Of a stretch of 64,000 nt of DNA, positions 1 to 15,500 are shown piece by piece. This stretch comes from Axinella damicornis (Eukaryota; Porifera; Demospongiae; Axinellida; Axinellidae), in contig OZ007507.1 in the NCBI GenBank assembly GCA_963931865.1, forward strand, positions 13,058,932 through 13,122,931, given 5' to 3'. Both the position numbers and the translations under genes were made by a program. The notes under the pieces are model-generated. The model was not told the DNA's origin and ran no database searches. It saw only the letters and a list, made by a program, of their open reading frames with translations. Each line of letters begins with the position of its first letter. Position 1 is the first letter of the stretch.

Positions 1-3000
1 CGTACGTACAGAACTGTCCTAATTGCATACAAAGGTGTATGGCTGAAACATACATCTGAACTGAAGAAGGGCTTCAAGCAATTGATATCCATAATGATAC
101 TCCCATTTGGTAAGTTGAAAAATTTTTCAATGCTCTTCATCTGCCAGATGGTGCGCATAGCTAGTGTCACTCCATGCCCAGAAGCTTTGCCATCAGCTCT
201 GGATCCTCCCATCTCCTCATTATCCAAGAAGTGGTTCAGGTCATCCTTTATGACAACAATTGTCTGCCAATACAAATGAGAACAGATTGATTAGCATGAA
301 CGCTGCATGATGAGAGTTTGATAGTATTGGGATAGTGCAGGAGAGATAAAAGCAACTTTAAAAACAGAAACAGAGATATAAAAAGTAGAAACGATGGTAC
401 AAAGTGGAATGCATGCTTTTTGAATACAACTAAGAGTGCATACGTAGCAAACATGACATCAAATTATACATCTACCACAGTGTGTGGGTGATCCTTTGAT
501 GTATTGCGGAGGATAAATCGGTTATGATGTAATCGAACCACGCTGTGCTGAGTTTTAGCTGTCCTAGCAGCCGGATCCAGCTACTAACTTGACTTGGAGG
601 TTATGTCTGTGGTAGAAGTCGGATCTACTACATCGACTCGGAGGTTATGCGGTTTATCCTCCTTGGGAAAGTTTAGCCTCGCCTTTGCCTCAGCCAAACT
701 TTCCCGCGGAGGATAAATCGCATAACTTCCGTGTCGACGTAGTAGATCCCATACTTACGTACTAGGAATATGCATGCACATAGCTACACAGATAATGCAT
801 CTTGCAAGTGAGCACAATAAGAAGGCGTGGTCTCATGTAAGCCGGCCATGCATGCATATCTAGTCAGAAGCTGTTGTAAGAAGATGGCAAAGCGTATGTT
901 GGAAGAGTTTGCTGAAGCAGCACAATCATGCTCCCCCAAGTGAAAATCATGGTGTGGTTAGCTCACCGCCTCTGCCTGAGTTTGAGCTGCTGAGTCCTGA
1001 CTAGCTCTGCCAACTTGTCCAACCCGTCCACAGTGTCATGTCCATCGCTAAATCGCGCATGATGTACTGTTGCATGTGCATTAACCTTAACTGGTAATTG
1101 TATTCCTAAGCATGACTAACTATTGCCACGTATTATATGTATACGGAGGGGGAAAGCTTGGTATGCTTTCTCACGTGATGCTGTGGCATGGATGCTATGA
1201 GTTCATGCAATCAAAGTAACTACATTCAGTACGGTGATTGATGAAGGAAACTGAGTGTTACATATACGTCTTGGCCAGTTGAATCAAAAGGAATGACTGT
1301 CCAGAGGATGGCTACATGTCATTATGCCTTGGGAACAGCCCTGCGTGCATGGTTGTCTGTATCATCATGCAACTTTTCTGTGCTGTCATAGCCATGCATT
1401 GGTGTAAGACACAATACAGACCTCCCAACTGTGACAACACTGACTCTGAAAAAATCAAACTGCTGGGTAATACTTCCTACAATCAAGGTATAAATACAAA
1501 CTTGGAGCGTCACCAAGAAATTTGTAACTGACCTCTCTGTCCTTGCTGGTGGCTAGTGCACGTGCACACTCCCTGATGAGGACTTGCACGAGTGCTTGCT
1601 TCTCAATTTGTAGCATCACCTTCTCATGACCTTCCTTTGAACCATGGTATTCCTGAAGATGTACGAGCAAACCCTATCATCGTACATTGTGTAATGTTCA
1701 CAGTCAGATATATTTTCCTGTACGTAAGACTAGCTGTGTAGGCTTCAATGAGTGTCTATGATTCTCTTTCCAGATGGGAGAAAGGAGAGTAAACTGAAGC
1801 TGATTATAAGCATTTGAAAGTATTGGGCTTAATGCACTGAACACTATACACCTGAAGCATGTATACTTACCTTTTCAATGGCAGCTACAAACTCCAGCAT
1901 GCTACTGATTTTCTTTTTATTGAAAGAAGGAATCAGATGTTCCAATGTGATATAGAAGTACAAGTGTGCCAGGGGCTGCTGCATCAGCACATTCTGGAAG
2001 TTGGAAGATACATGACTGTAGTATACGTAGCAAACATGTGTAGGACATCTAGTCATTCTGTTAAGATCCATTCGCACCTGCTGAGTATATCCAGCATAAT
2101 GATTTGCATAAAATGCAGGAATGAATGAACCAGGTGGACCAAACGTCCGATCAGCTGCAGCCAAGATTTCCCCAATTTCTAATCGAGCCTGCATACATGG
2201 AGAGAGAGAGGCACAGATAAAGTTTATCATCAAGGACAAAGATCTGCTAGAAGAGATGAAAGCAAATGCTTACAGCTTATAATTACCTCATTGTTCCATT
2301 GAACAACCACTGATGGTCGGAATGATACAGCTTTACTCTTGGCTAAAATTCTTGACAGGTAGAATTTGAACACATTGAGTGATATGCACCCATTTGGAAA
2401 GTTCTCTGTAAAACTTCCAGGTTTCAGTAAATCACAAAGTTGTGTCCTAGTAGGTGAACTAGCAGGGTATATTTCATCCCACAATTGTCGGTTTGCTAGT
2501 TCCAGAAACCAATGGATATCTTGAGGATGGTACTGCTCACGATAATCAGAAAAGCAGTGTTCCAAAAGGCCTTCAGCAACATAGACACTGTGCTTTGTGC
2601 TTCTTCGGTGCACGAGCACTCCCACAACAACGTCCATTAACTGTTGCAGATGAGGACATCCAGCTCTGATCTATGGAAATCAGAATGCATGGGAAAACAG
2701 CATTATTCTTTAACAGATGATGAATGCTGAAACGGATTTACCTCATCTTTTTCTGGTTCGAAGTAGCGATTGTACAGAGCAGCAAACGCTACATTGCTCA
2801 GGTCTTTGCACTCATCGTCAGTTGGATCAAACTGATGTACCAAGTAAGCAGTATGCATTAGGTTTAGTTTGCCCTCAGTCTGTGATGACATGTGTTCATA
2901 TATCCACTTTTTGAATTGGGGTATGGATATCTGCATTGGGGAATATATAAAAATGAATACATGGTCTTACCAATCAAAGACTGAATGCCAGACATGCTGT

Positions 3001-3511
3001 AACCACTTACTATCTTCTGGTAGACAGCATTCCATGTAGCTACAACCGTGCTCACAGCTTCCAATGAGGTTTGTCCAATAAATATCTGAGCAATTGGCTG
3101 GAAAAGGGAATCAACTACATACAAGCATATAGCTTCTGGCCTTTCAAAAATTGATCCTTTTATTTCTAAGTGTGGAGGTCTGGTTTTCCCCTTCGAAATG
3201 TCTGGAGGAATTTGCTGTGCCATTGTTTCGAGTTCTGCAATCGGTCTGAGGATGGAAGTAACTTCAGAAAGATGCTGCACAGAAACATGAAGGGACACAA
3301 GGTTTGCTAGAACGTGTCCCATCACATCTGCACTAGGACACTGGTCTACTTTCTCCTGATGCCGCGATCTCAGCATAGTCATGATTGCACTTGAAGCATC
3401 TCCTCTTACATGAAGCTTTTCATCAGCAAAGTCACTGAAGTATTTATGCCATAATTCCTTGCTTTTAGCCATTCGCTTCAACATAACTGCTAGGCAAGGG
3501 GCACCTTCACC
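1..3511 (-). CDS. RNF213: RNF213-like gene, 3' exons: helical hinge after the AAA core
   Basis: Six exons, in transcript order: 3011-3511, 2742-2930, 2287-2670, 1871-2188, 1533-1652 and 1-263 (open at the window edge). All have lengths divisible by three and are phase 0, with good GT donors (for example GTAAGT at 1,869) and AG acceptors. The protein is mostly alpha-helical, with stretches such as FKKWIYEHMSSQTEG and LEFVAAIEK. Its place after the AAA modules matches the hinge of RNF213. The last exon encodes TIVVIKDDLNHFLDNEEMGG and stays open to base 1, so the gene continues. No RING cysteine pattern occurs in these exons. Confidence 0.8.
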
Positions 3512-6500
3512 CTACAAGGAATACATGGTAATTAAAGCACGTTCATCAACATACCACATACACAATAACATACCTGTACTACTCTAAGGAGCCCCCTTTT
3601 AGCTTCATCGACAAGCTGAAATGAAGTGTCGGCATTTTCCGATGGGCAATGTGGCTCACAGTCATCAGGTAGGAGATCAAAGTTCCGCTTGCAGCGAGCT
3701 ATTTCCTCATCAACTAGTTCAGACAACAGACTAAAGTAAGGAAAACTGTGGGAACATGTTACTTCAGAAGGAACGATCCCAAGCATGCTGTTCAGCTTCA
3801 GCTGGGATAGTTTGGGTGCTGGATAAGCTTTAATGACATCCACAAACAACTCCATCACATCATCTGAAGAGTCCTGCTGAACAAGTTCTAGCACGCTGCA
3901 GTCTGCATGGATTTTGGACACCATGTAGACAAGATAATCAAAGAATTTGGATTTGAACATCTTTTGAAGAGTGTCAGAGAGTCGCAAGGTAGAGTCACTC
4001 CTTTGTATAGAATATGCTGCTCGGTGCAAATATTCAGCTGCTGTTTTGGGGTCCCAATAGGTAAGAAAACGGCTGCAAAGTGCCTTCCCAACAGATGGAC
4101 CTTCCGCCTCCTTATTTCCTCCCTCGCTCTTGCCTCCCTCAAACAGTAGTGTCTCTAGCATGGCAGCACGATTAGTTTCATCAGTGGAAGCAGTGAATCC
4201 TAGTCTTGATGTTAAAATCGGAAACATATCCTTGAGAACCTCAAACAATCTGTCTTCAGATGACAATTGAGTTCCAGAGTCTTGAAATATACTGTGCATA
4301 AACCATTGCTTAATATCAGCTACATACTCCGGATGAGCAGTAGGGACGGTACTAATGTAGTGGTGGCTCCAGCCCTCTATGAACAGTGATGGATATGTTA
4401 CTCTTCCAAGCACTACGTCTGATATTTGAAGCAATAGAACAAACAACTTGTTCTCACTGGATGGAAGAGCTTCAACCTCTTCTATCATTATTCTAAGGTG
4501 ATTTATGGCATCCAGTGATACTTCAAGGGTATTAACAGCAAGTAATAGGACACGGTCGCATTGAGAGAGAGAAAACTTCTTCAGTTGTTCTCTTACATTT
4601 CTTTGTGAGTGTGTCACAGAAAGCTTCACAATGACTAGTTGATCCGTATAACTAAATACCACTTTCTCAAGGTAGGAGACAATACTCTTATCAGTATTTG
4701 TTTCTCTTGAAAACAACTGAGGGAGTTTGGGAAATGAATGACTGAAGCACAGGAACTTCCTTGTGGGGCAGGTCTCACTTCCACTAGTGTAAACAAGATA
4801 TAAATTCCCCATAAGCAACTCTACAAGCATGTATATTCATAATAGATAACTTACCTTCTCCTGGTTTGGAGGAGCTCGTAATAATGAGAAAGCAGGGTCT
4901 TGAGACTGAAGTGCTCTTGAACCACTAGGTAGCTCCGAACATATGCATCAGGTATCCTCTTGTGGAGAAGTGCAAGTGCTTCTGGGGTCATTAGCTGCAT
5001 AAGGGCCTTGCAAAGATGATGGACTAACCACTGCACTAACAGCCTGAAGATAAGACCAACGTCATCTGTGACAAATGGTTCACTCTGTGATGTATCAGAA
5101 GTGGTTATAAGGATATTCAGGGCATTGATTATTGTGGAGGTAGTAATATTAAGATCTTCCAGGTTGCTCTGCTGAATCTCCGACTGCACCAGACCAAATA
5201 GGTGTTCAGCATCAAACGTTAGCTCTTGGTCAGACATCTAGACAGCAGAAGTAACAGACACAACTTAATTCTTTTGTATTCACGAAATTGATTGAATGCC
5301 AACATGTAGCAGAATTAGGCACATCACAGTATTATAATAACAGTATACACATGTTTCTCACCTGTGGAATGTAAAACCCAAATATCTGTCTTAGATTGTC
5401 CAGCATTGTGTTCAGAATTGACACTTTCGTGTCCAGCGGATGGGGAGGCACAAAATGAAGTGATGCCCGAATGCTATGTTGCGGTGGAGGTAGAAGCCTC
5501 AGAAGCAGCGACGGAACTGTGTCTTCTCTGAATCCATAAAGGCTATGGGAAACTTCAATGACTCGTACAAACTCTTTGACCTGTGGAAACAAACCCATAC
5601 TTTGTTAAAATGTACAAGTTCCTCCAGGTACTATTATGCATACCTTTTCTATCGCTGTTTCCATCATGATTCTCATAGAACGTGGCAGGTTGTTCATGGA
5701 TTCCCCTATAAGGCCACTGTAGCTGATGCGATATTTCTCAAACCGATTAAGGAATGGAGCTGGAGTAGCACTGAGCTCAGATTCTTTGAGGAGTACTATA
5801 CACTGGAATTTAGGGCTTACTCTAGATGGCTTGGAATGAGCTCCAATTGCAACATTAGCATAGTACCGGTGTTCGTTGGTCACTGGGTTGTTGATACAAC
5901 GGAATCTTTGATTGAACAAGTCGTAAAAGCTTTCTTGGATTTTATCAACTTGACTGAGTATAACTGTGTGACCTTTGACTGCTGAATGGCAAATGGATGC
6001 TATTGTGTTGATCTGAGTAGTAAAGGACAGAAGAATATCATCAAATGGTAGCACACAACACTAAGAAAGCAATCATAATTTCATTGCATGTTAACCGGTT
6101 TATAGCATGTAGCCTCATTCCAGGACATTATCCAGCTCTCACTGCATATGATGTCCTGGATTAAAGCTACATACAGAGTATGTAGGTTCTCTTGCAAAGT
6201 CTCTGCTCTAAACTGCGAAGACAGCAACTATGCATACCTTATCTGTGTGACAGTCTCCGAGATCACTGCACATGTGAACATGAGCATTTCCTGCCTTCAA
6301 AACTCCGAATTTAAACATGTACCTGATCAGCGAATTGTCTTCACTCGGATCAATGATCAGCTTGTACCTCACTTCCCCATGGCCACTGATGTTAACAGGA
6401 GTTTCTGAAAGGCTGTCTCTCAGTATCTCAGTGATATTTCGAAACACTGGCTCTCTTTCTTCAGGATCGTTTGAGGCTACCTACATGATATTTACAGCAG

Positions 6501-9500
6501 GAAAGATTTTGTCAGTACCACAATGAAACACCACTCCCAGATTCTACCACTGTTTCAACTTCTACAATTCTACATCCGAGTTTAACAGAAGACAAGCAGA
6601 AATAGCTGTGCCATACCCTTACATTATTGGTGCTGAAACAGAAAGCTGGACAGTCTTTGAATATGGTTACCTTTCAATCATAATATCTACAAGGTTAAAA
6701 TTACAACAGACTAGCTGTGAAATCTACTTGTATACATGCTCATGTGGTAGTCCCTTCGATTAGATAGAAAACACACTACTCAGATGCTTACTTTGAGGAA
6801 ATTCCCACATATAGGATGAAAATCTTCCGTGCCATTGAAGTTCCTTTCTAACCCTTCTAACAGAAGTGCTTTCGTTAGCTTTGGAAATTGTACACCTGAG
6901 ACACTCTGAAGAAGCAATTTTCGACGTAGATATCCAAGAAAGTGAATAAAGTCTCGAAGCCCAAAAAATTGATGAAATGGATAATCAACACCACAAGCTT
7001 CACACTGGTTCATGAGGTCATAGTAGCTCACACAGCACTGTTCAATATCCTCATTTGCTGACTGATAGTCAAATGTTTGAAGACTTAGGACTGGAGACAT
7101 TTGCTGTGTAGGGTCCAAAGGACGGGATACAATACTACGTGCAGCAGAGTCAATCTGTGGTGATGTTCCCTCTACATTGTATTTATCGCAGAAGCAGTCT
7201 TTGGCTAATTTGATCAAATCTTCCTTGGATGGCTCAGGGACGATAAGGCTGACTGCTCGGTTGCTTTTGGCAGCATCCAATATGTGATTGCTAATGGCTA
7301 CAAATGAGACTTCCTGCTGGTCAAGGTGGTAGTGTAGTGCCTTCAAAGATTCAAGACTTTCTTCAGGCAAGCCAGCCTCATCCATCAGTATGACACATTT
7401 TATTGGTAGAGCAAAACCTCTGTATGTTGACTGACGATTAATTGCTCGATTAAAAACACTATTGATTTCATGGGATGTGGTTTGCCTTGAACACTGGTAG
7501 AAGTGAGGGTCAACTGATGTGAATACTGTAGTGTCTTGAAATATTTCAACATCTGATTCTTTGCCTCGAAGATTCTGCGTCACCAGATGGAAAGATAGGG
7601 TTTTGGATGATCCTGGTGCTCCAACTAGTATCAGGGGAGTACCAGTCATAACACATACAGTAATAGCAAACACATTCTCTTTCAATGATTGGGTCCTGGC
7701 AATGCCAGCTGGCAAAGCAATTTTGCCAATTAACCATTCAAGTTCGTCTTGAAAGACTTGAGCAAAAGTTATCTTTGCTCCCAATTCTTTGGCTAATTGT
7801 TCCATTTCTTGCTTGTAGCTTTCCCGGTACTTTGAATTCAGACGCATATAGTACACAAGTGAAAGGGCAACTAATGTAGCCCTAGTTTTCCGATCACTCT
7901 CTTCATGACGATCCAGATTACCATACAATTTCAACAACCATTGATAGAATGTGAAAAATCGCTGAATGTCCCTTTGGCTAACAGTGCTTTTCGATGCTGC
8001 TTTTGCAACTGAAGGTGGTAAGTTGCACCCCAAAAGTTGTTCCTCGGCATATTGCCGTATTTGTTTCTGGCTTTGAATAACAGGATCGGCTAAGGCACAA
8101 ACTTGGGTATTAGGTAGCTCGCTATCCATGAGCTTAATCTTAGCTTCAATGTATCTCCTTTCCTGTGACTCGTCGAGTGCACCATAATCCCACATTAAAT
8201 ATCGAAGAGTGGGATGAAGACGGTGGACATAATAGGAACCTCGAACCCATGTTTCGTCAGGCCTAGTTGGTGCTAAACTGTTTCCTCTATGAGGATTGCA
8301 AGCAGCAATAATAAAAACGTTGAAGGGTATATCCTGAAGGAACAAAAGAGGGAGTCAACTTTAGCTCACAGCTATCAATTGCACTCCTGGGAGGGGAAAA
8401 ATTGTGCTGTGTAATGTAATGTTACACTCAGAAAATTGTGCTGGGAAAATATAACGTTTGAGTGATAGGAACGACGTGCAAAGACTTTGACTACACCTTC
8501 ATGATCGCTATCATGCAGTCTCAACAGTACAATTTTGGTGCTGAAACTCACCTTGGTGGTGGAGTTGTGAGCGATTCTGTTGCCAGTACACCCCTTAAGA
8601 AAGGCACACAAAGACTCTGACCACACGGTTGTGATCGCTGTCGTTCACTGATGGCGGTGGAGGTACAAGCACTTTTGTTGTGCAGTCGGCTGCCATTGCT
8701 AGAGCACTCTGTTCGACTTTCATTGCCAGTACAGCTCTCATGTAAGGCCCACAAAGATTCTGATGACACAGTCGTGATCGCTCTCGTTCACTAACGCGTA
8801 CATCCCGAGTTGTGCTGGCAAGTTGTGAGTGCTGTAATAATTTCTTGTCTTCCCATTGGCCACCATTGCTGACTCAATCAACATCATGGCCCTCACGTGA
8901 CGTGTGTCAATTAAAACGAGCTGTAATACCTAGCTTGCGTGCATTACCAGCGAGTTACAACATCAATTTGCACCCGCTACCAGGAGTGTGGTTGTCACTA
9001 CTATGATAGAGTTTTGGAATGAAGATATACCTTGCCATTCATTGTCCTATCCACAATAATTTCTTTGAAGACACCACCACATGTTGATGTATTGAGTTCA
9101 TCAAGGAAGACCTGAAGTATCAATATGTACACAAGAGGGACATACCGTAGACAGGGAAATTTTCGGCGTAATTAATTTTCGTCGATATTGCATTATGACG
9201 AAAATTAAAAACATTTTCAACGTTGAATAATTTATGATAACAGATTCTATTTAACGTGCGAGTTTTCGTGAATCGAAGTACAAGCATGGTTCTGCTGCGC
9301 TACCAGAAACCTCTCAAGTGGATGAAGGTGTGACCACTGTACTTAAAGTTTGAGGTGATATACGTATATCATGTTAGCCGTACACCATGAACCTCATACT
9401 TGAAGAACGTTTAGTATTAATTAGTTGTGACCGTTCTATGACGTCATTTTTGGCCACGCCCACTTCCGCCCCCGCCTATGAAGAGAATTATGCCGTCGCA

Positions 9501-12500
9501 AATATTGGAAAAGTCGGAGCAGTTCTCTGTAGAGCTAGGGTTTATACTGTTGTTGCAGCAAAGTCCAGTCTGAGTACTAACTAAAACTCAATTGGGGTTC
9601 AGAGAATTACAAACCGTATGGGAAATAAGAGCGTTTGTCTTACGCTGATCACGAAAATGAGCGATATTAACAAACAAATCGGGTCACAGTTCTTTCAAAC
9701 CTTCATCCTTTGTAATCCCACGCGAGATTCTGGATGACCTCTGCATAGTGAAGCAAACTGAGAAGAAAAGAGTCGGCCATTCAGTGTGGAACTGCTCCGA
9801 CTGTGGCGATGTTTCCTCATTTCTTATGAACTGCAGTACTCCCATCGCGGTTTTCACGGTCTTAGCACACGACTGGAAAAGCGGACAGAGACTACTATCC
9901 CCAACACTCGAAGGGCATCTACCGAAGGTAACAACAAGCTACTATCACGGGAGCAGATCGATATTTTAGATGACTAGAACCGGAGCCATACATAGCTACG
10001 TAGCTCACAAACGCAACCGCGAGAAAGCTTCCGCGGATCAATAACGATATTCCGTAATCTCTCCGCGTTACGTCAATATCATTGAGTTACACTTGAGCTG
10101 TCGATGGTGTTCCTGATCCTGGAAGATCGCTGAGCTCTTCTATACCAGCCCAAGCGCGCGATCGCGGAAGCGAACTTCTGAAGGCAGTTGGAACCGCGGA
10201 CCGAGACAAACGGGTGAAATCTTTCGAGGTAAGTAGCCGATGGCAGTTCCCTCTCTACCAGTGATACGGCATGGGTGTCTGCTTCATTCCCTCGCTCATG
10301 CTGATCCGAGGCTCCAGCTTCTCTCCAATGGCGCAACATGGTATCCGGTCCCGGGATCGGGAATGTGCACATGTACGTGTGAACAAAATTTTCGCGTGGT
10401 TTAATTTTCGTCGGTGTGCTCGAACGACGAGAATAACAAAGTGGCTATTGGTCCGGCAGGCGGCTTAGGGTATATTAGGGCCAGGGTCGGTTCTAGATGC
10501 ACGCGCATTTCCGGTACCTATACCTAGAGTATTGTACTTACTGCCGGACCAATAGCCACAGCGCGAAACGAAAACAACGCGAAAAATTAAAAGGCGGAAG
10601 TATATTTAACTAATCCAATTCACGGGCGTAGCTAGCAATGAGGCAGAGGAGGCAGTTGCCTCCTCGCTTTTCTGAATAATGACGGGCATGTCCGGAGCCC
10701 TAGATCCTCGCACACGCCGCGTACGATGTGCGTTCGATCTGATGACAGAGACAGGAGCTAGGCTGACCACGAGCCGGCGTATATACTCTTAACGCGGATA
10801 GTGCTGCAAGTCTGGGACAGTCAGGGCACCGGCATATTGCTGTAGCATTTTGAGAGCAACTGTTTGCGCGCACTGCGGAAGTAATGAATCAACTCATGAA
10901 TAATTAATTAGCCTCCTCGGTCCCCAAATCCTAGCTACGCCCCTGCAATTGCAGCAACTTTAAGATGCACTGAAGCCATACACTGTTGCTTCACTATAAA
11001 TCAGTAGCTCTGACCCATTCCTAGCTACTTTCATCCCATATCACCTCACATGTAGAATACCCTCCGTGTCTCACAACTTAGCTTTACGCAGGTACATGAC
11101 CTGCAACCGGTTACTAGTTGACGGTGGTGACTATTTTGTTCAGCACTTCTGGGGGTGCAGCTACAATCTTAGGGCAGCTAACAATCAAGTGTGGCAACCA
11201 ATCATGAGGAAATATAGTTTAGTGTTGTTCCACCTACTGTCACAACCGGAGGTTTTGAAGAACGTCCACAATCCATTGAGATCGAAGTTGAGCTGGCTGC
11301 CTGTACGTCTTCAGCTTGCAAAATAACAGCATCAAAAAATTCCCATACATCCTTTGGTTGAAGAGCTATCAAGGAAGGAAAGTTGCAGTAGACAGTAGGT
11401 GGCAAGGAAGAATTTGACTATGGGAATCCAAAGAATTGTTGATGTACCTGCATGTACTTGGAGCCTGTAAAATGTCTGCTTCATCTCTGCAGTGAGAAGT
11501 GCACTCAACAGCTCCAGAGTTGTCTGCATTGTAAGATATAGAGTGTAAAATATAGCAACTTATAAAATATAGCAACTTGTAAAATAATAGCAACATCGTA
11601 AACATTACTGTATATTTTCCAGTACAGAACTCAACAGCATTTTACCTCCTTGCTGAGTTTTGTGGATACAGAATCAAAGAGGCCCCTTATGACTTTGTGA
11701 TTTCGTGGTCTCAGCAAATCCACGGGACAGTCATTTCGGACGTCTTTCAACAAATGATCACGTACAGTTGAGTAGAACTGTTGCTGTGGAGATTTCGCAT
11801 CTTGTAGCTGCAATATTTCATCTAGAATGTCTTCCTTCACCTCCTCTGTTGCAATCATCTTCGTCAGCTTCACTTTACAGGCATTGTAATGGTCACTGTC
11901 ATTTGCTGCAAGTTCTTCATCTGTAATCAAGATTTGCATTCCACACATTCAAGGAATGGATATATGGAGACAGAAGCCTCACTCTCATGCAGGCACGCCA
12001 GTATTTGTCACTTGCAGTATGCAAAATACACCTAGAAGATCAGGTCACACACAGTGCCATCAGGTAGACAAATAGGGGGTGGGGGTGGTGCTCAATGTAG
12101 AATCTCAATGCCATTTCTTGTACTGGATGTCAGAGCGTTCACAAAGCAGACGATAATCACCGTTCACTGTTCACTACACCGGCCGGGGATGGATCAACTG
12201 AACAGGTATTACAACTGTTGTGAACCGCCCCCCGAGCATGTGTCTACCCTCTGTCTACTTGATGTCATCACATGTGACTGAGTCTCCCAGGCGCTCTCCT
12301 GCCGTGTATTTGCATACTGTAAGCGATCACATACTGGCAGAGGGAATGGCCTGGAAACGAGGCTATGAAGACAGCATACTGATACACATACTAGCATACA
12401 TCAAAGCACTACATATATGATGATGTTGTTTTCTTGCTCCTACAGTTTACGTACATAGGTGGATGGAGAAGAGCAATTGCAAAGGCTGTCAGAGACAAGC

Positions 12501-15500
12501 ACTTCGCAACAGGACATCCAAATGTTTTGCCGACGTTTCAACTGAATGTTTCGGTCATCATAAGGGTGAATGTGCATGAAACGTCGGCAAAAGATTTATC
12601 AGATCTTAAGTTGACCTTTCTAACTATGGCCTATGTGTTCGTGGTGGAAAGGGAATTCCCAGGCGTGTGCAGAAGGACTGTGTTTCCGATGTGTCTATGT
12701 TTTCAGAGGGAACAAAACACTTTGATAGGCTGATTGGCTAAGCTAGCTTAATCTTAAGGTAAGTATACCTTTAATCAGGTTTCTAAAAGCCACAGAAGTA
12801 ACAAGAGATTACTTCTGTATATGTAATACGCATTAGAAGATGCTCATCAAAGGATGTTTAGGAACTTAAATTGGGGGTTGGGGAAAGTGTTTACTATAAA
12901 GGGAGTAGATTACCGATGGGGCTATGGTAATTGCAACAGTAATTTGCAACCAACCTTGAAGCTTATTCAACAGGAATGCAAGCAAACCATCTTTGTTCTT
13001 CCTCTGTGCAGAATTCCAAGAGTAATTCCACAATTTGGATAGCATTTCAACCAAAGCAGTTTTTCCAACACCTGTCTCGCCTTCAATTATCACAGGCATT
13101 CGACATTCACGACGTTCATGAATGCTGAGCATTTTGATAGTATAGTCCAAGGTGAGTACATAAGCAGATTCATCAATGAGAGGGAGACGATCATGACCAT
13201 CCTCTTTGTCCTCCAAAGGCAGGCCCAAAGCTCTGGATAATAATTCATCCAAGTACTTCCGGGAATGCCGCTCCCTATGCATGCATAATTCAATGCAAAT
13301 GTCAATATACGTCAGTGCAAACATACATGTAGGTGTCAGCTAGGGTTGGGGCAATACTTGAATATTATTGCTATGCCGCAATAATGTACTGCTGTAATTA
13401 ATGTATTGCATGGATTTTAGAATGCCAATACTATCGCAATCGCAATATACCGCAAAATATCCTTACACTAACAACGACATATTACTGAAATAAGGATTGC
13501 TATTGAGGTCATTTGTACACCTCTGTTTGAAGATTAATGACAACCAGTAAAGACAAGCAATACTGGCAATAATCGCAAGATGGCTTCAGGCAATAATCGC
13601 AAGGTATAATTTACAGTATCGCCCAACCCTAGTGTCAGCACATAAATCAACAAGAATCTCTATTAATACATCCCCATGGACATGTCCTGCAGCCTCAGGT
13701 TACATCTGTAAACAGGTAAACATCAATTATCTGGTACTTGACCATAGCCGCATGGGACAAGAGAAAGCGCTTTCTTTCTCTCCTCCAATGCAGCCTGGGA
13801 ATGAGGTTAGTTTGACCAGTGCTGTCCATTCTAAGATGTTCACCAAATGGCACTGTATATGATATTGTTACACCTGTGCGGAAATTAGTCTTGGGCTATG
13901 CCCCTGACCAATTTTCTCAACCATGGAATAAATGCTGTTTGACGTCAGAGAGCACCAAGTTGTGACAGCTGTGTAAACCACTTAGAAAACCTACAATTGT
14001 GACCACCACTTGGCCAAACATTTACCATGGTGACACCCATGCACTGTGGTATAATAACAGAAAGAGCCTAGCTTTTATATTGTAGCTAGCACACAAATAC
14101 TTACACATGGGTGGGTAGTATCACACCAATATTTCTCAGTTTGAGTACATCCTCTTCAGGAACCAAGTCAGGATTCACTGATATATATCCTAGTGCCCCA
14201 CCATCACTCCTGAAGTCATATATCAGCTACACAAAATGACAATGTATAATGCAAGCTGATGACAAAGATGAAAAAATCAGTCACCAAACAAAAGGTGAGG
14301 TAATGATTATGTGCTTGTTTCTAGTAAGGATGTGGGTGCTTGTTGCTAAGGTGGAGCTCGGTGCGTGTATATTTCGTCCAAAGCACATTATTGCGCAACA
14401 GATATCAAATATACTACTCAGCGGACTTTTACTGCAACTTGTACAGATTAAATATCAATTAATGCCTCAATATTCAATTTTCAATCCGTATATTGACTCT
14501 GGGAGGGGAAGAATTATTGTAGGCCAGGATTTGGACTTGTCTGTGTTATGCAGAGATTGATGTTTGACGGTTGAAAAAGCTACAGTTATTCAAAACTCAA
14601 TTTTAATAATTTTTAGTTTTTTTATCGCATCTTCAGTTGCCATGCAGTGGCACTGTATATTGGATAATGGAAATAGGATTATGCATCAGCAACCAATTTC
14701 CAATACTCAATTTCCAGAATGGAGAGGGAGTGGTGGTCTGACGGTACCGGAAGGGGAGGGACTGCTCTACACTGCAGCCAGATCGGACATGCCGTACCTG
14801 GCAATTAATTAACACGAGGGGGTGTGGTGAGCTACACCCCCATCCATATCCTATATAAATTATATATCCATGCATGGCCGTATCTTATGACTATCTACAC
14901 TGCATACCAATATATTCTATTTATTGGCAAGAAATATTGAAATCAGTACACATGCATCAGCACGTGTGCATCAGGTGGAACAATAATAAACAGTTGGTAA
15001 TGAGTACTAGAAAAGGTGTTAGTAAAGCTCAAGAGATACAGTTGGTGTCTGATTGCAGTCGATCAGCCGAAGATTAGGAGCCTGAGTCAACAATAATCGG
15101 CATCTGCAGTACAAATCAAGTGTGATAAGTGAAAACTGGTCCCAGATCCATGGAAGTTTCGAGTGAAACCAACCCTGATGGCGACTTCACTGACCACTTT
15201 CTGCCTCTTCTGGCCGGTTAAGAAGAGGGTGGACTACTTGAATAAGATCGTCCATACCTCGAAAGACCATCGTATCAGCAAAAGCCCTTTCTGAGCGGCA
15301 TTTAGGGCATGTTCTCACCATCCCCTCCTCACCCCCATACCAAGCATCAGCACATGCACTGCAGCCAATGAGTGACTTGCAACAACGAGCAAAAATGACT
15401 GGTGGGGTCATTGGGCTGCTTTGACAAATGCAACAGCGGAACGTATCATGAAGAGCTTTGTGCAGTCCTACTGGGATGCGCGAACATTTGTCAACTTGAA

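Noticed and set aside
14564..14812. 82-codon open frame conserved in both TIRs (also at 20,915-21,163)
   Set aside because: Conservation follows from the TIRs being copies of each other; no other coding evidence.
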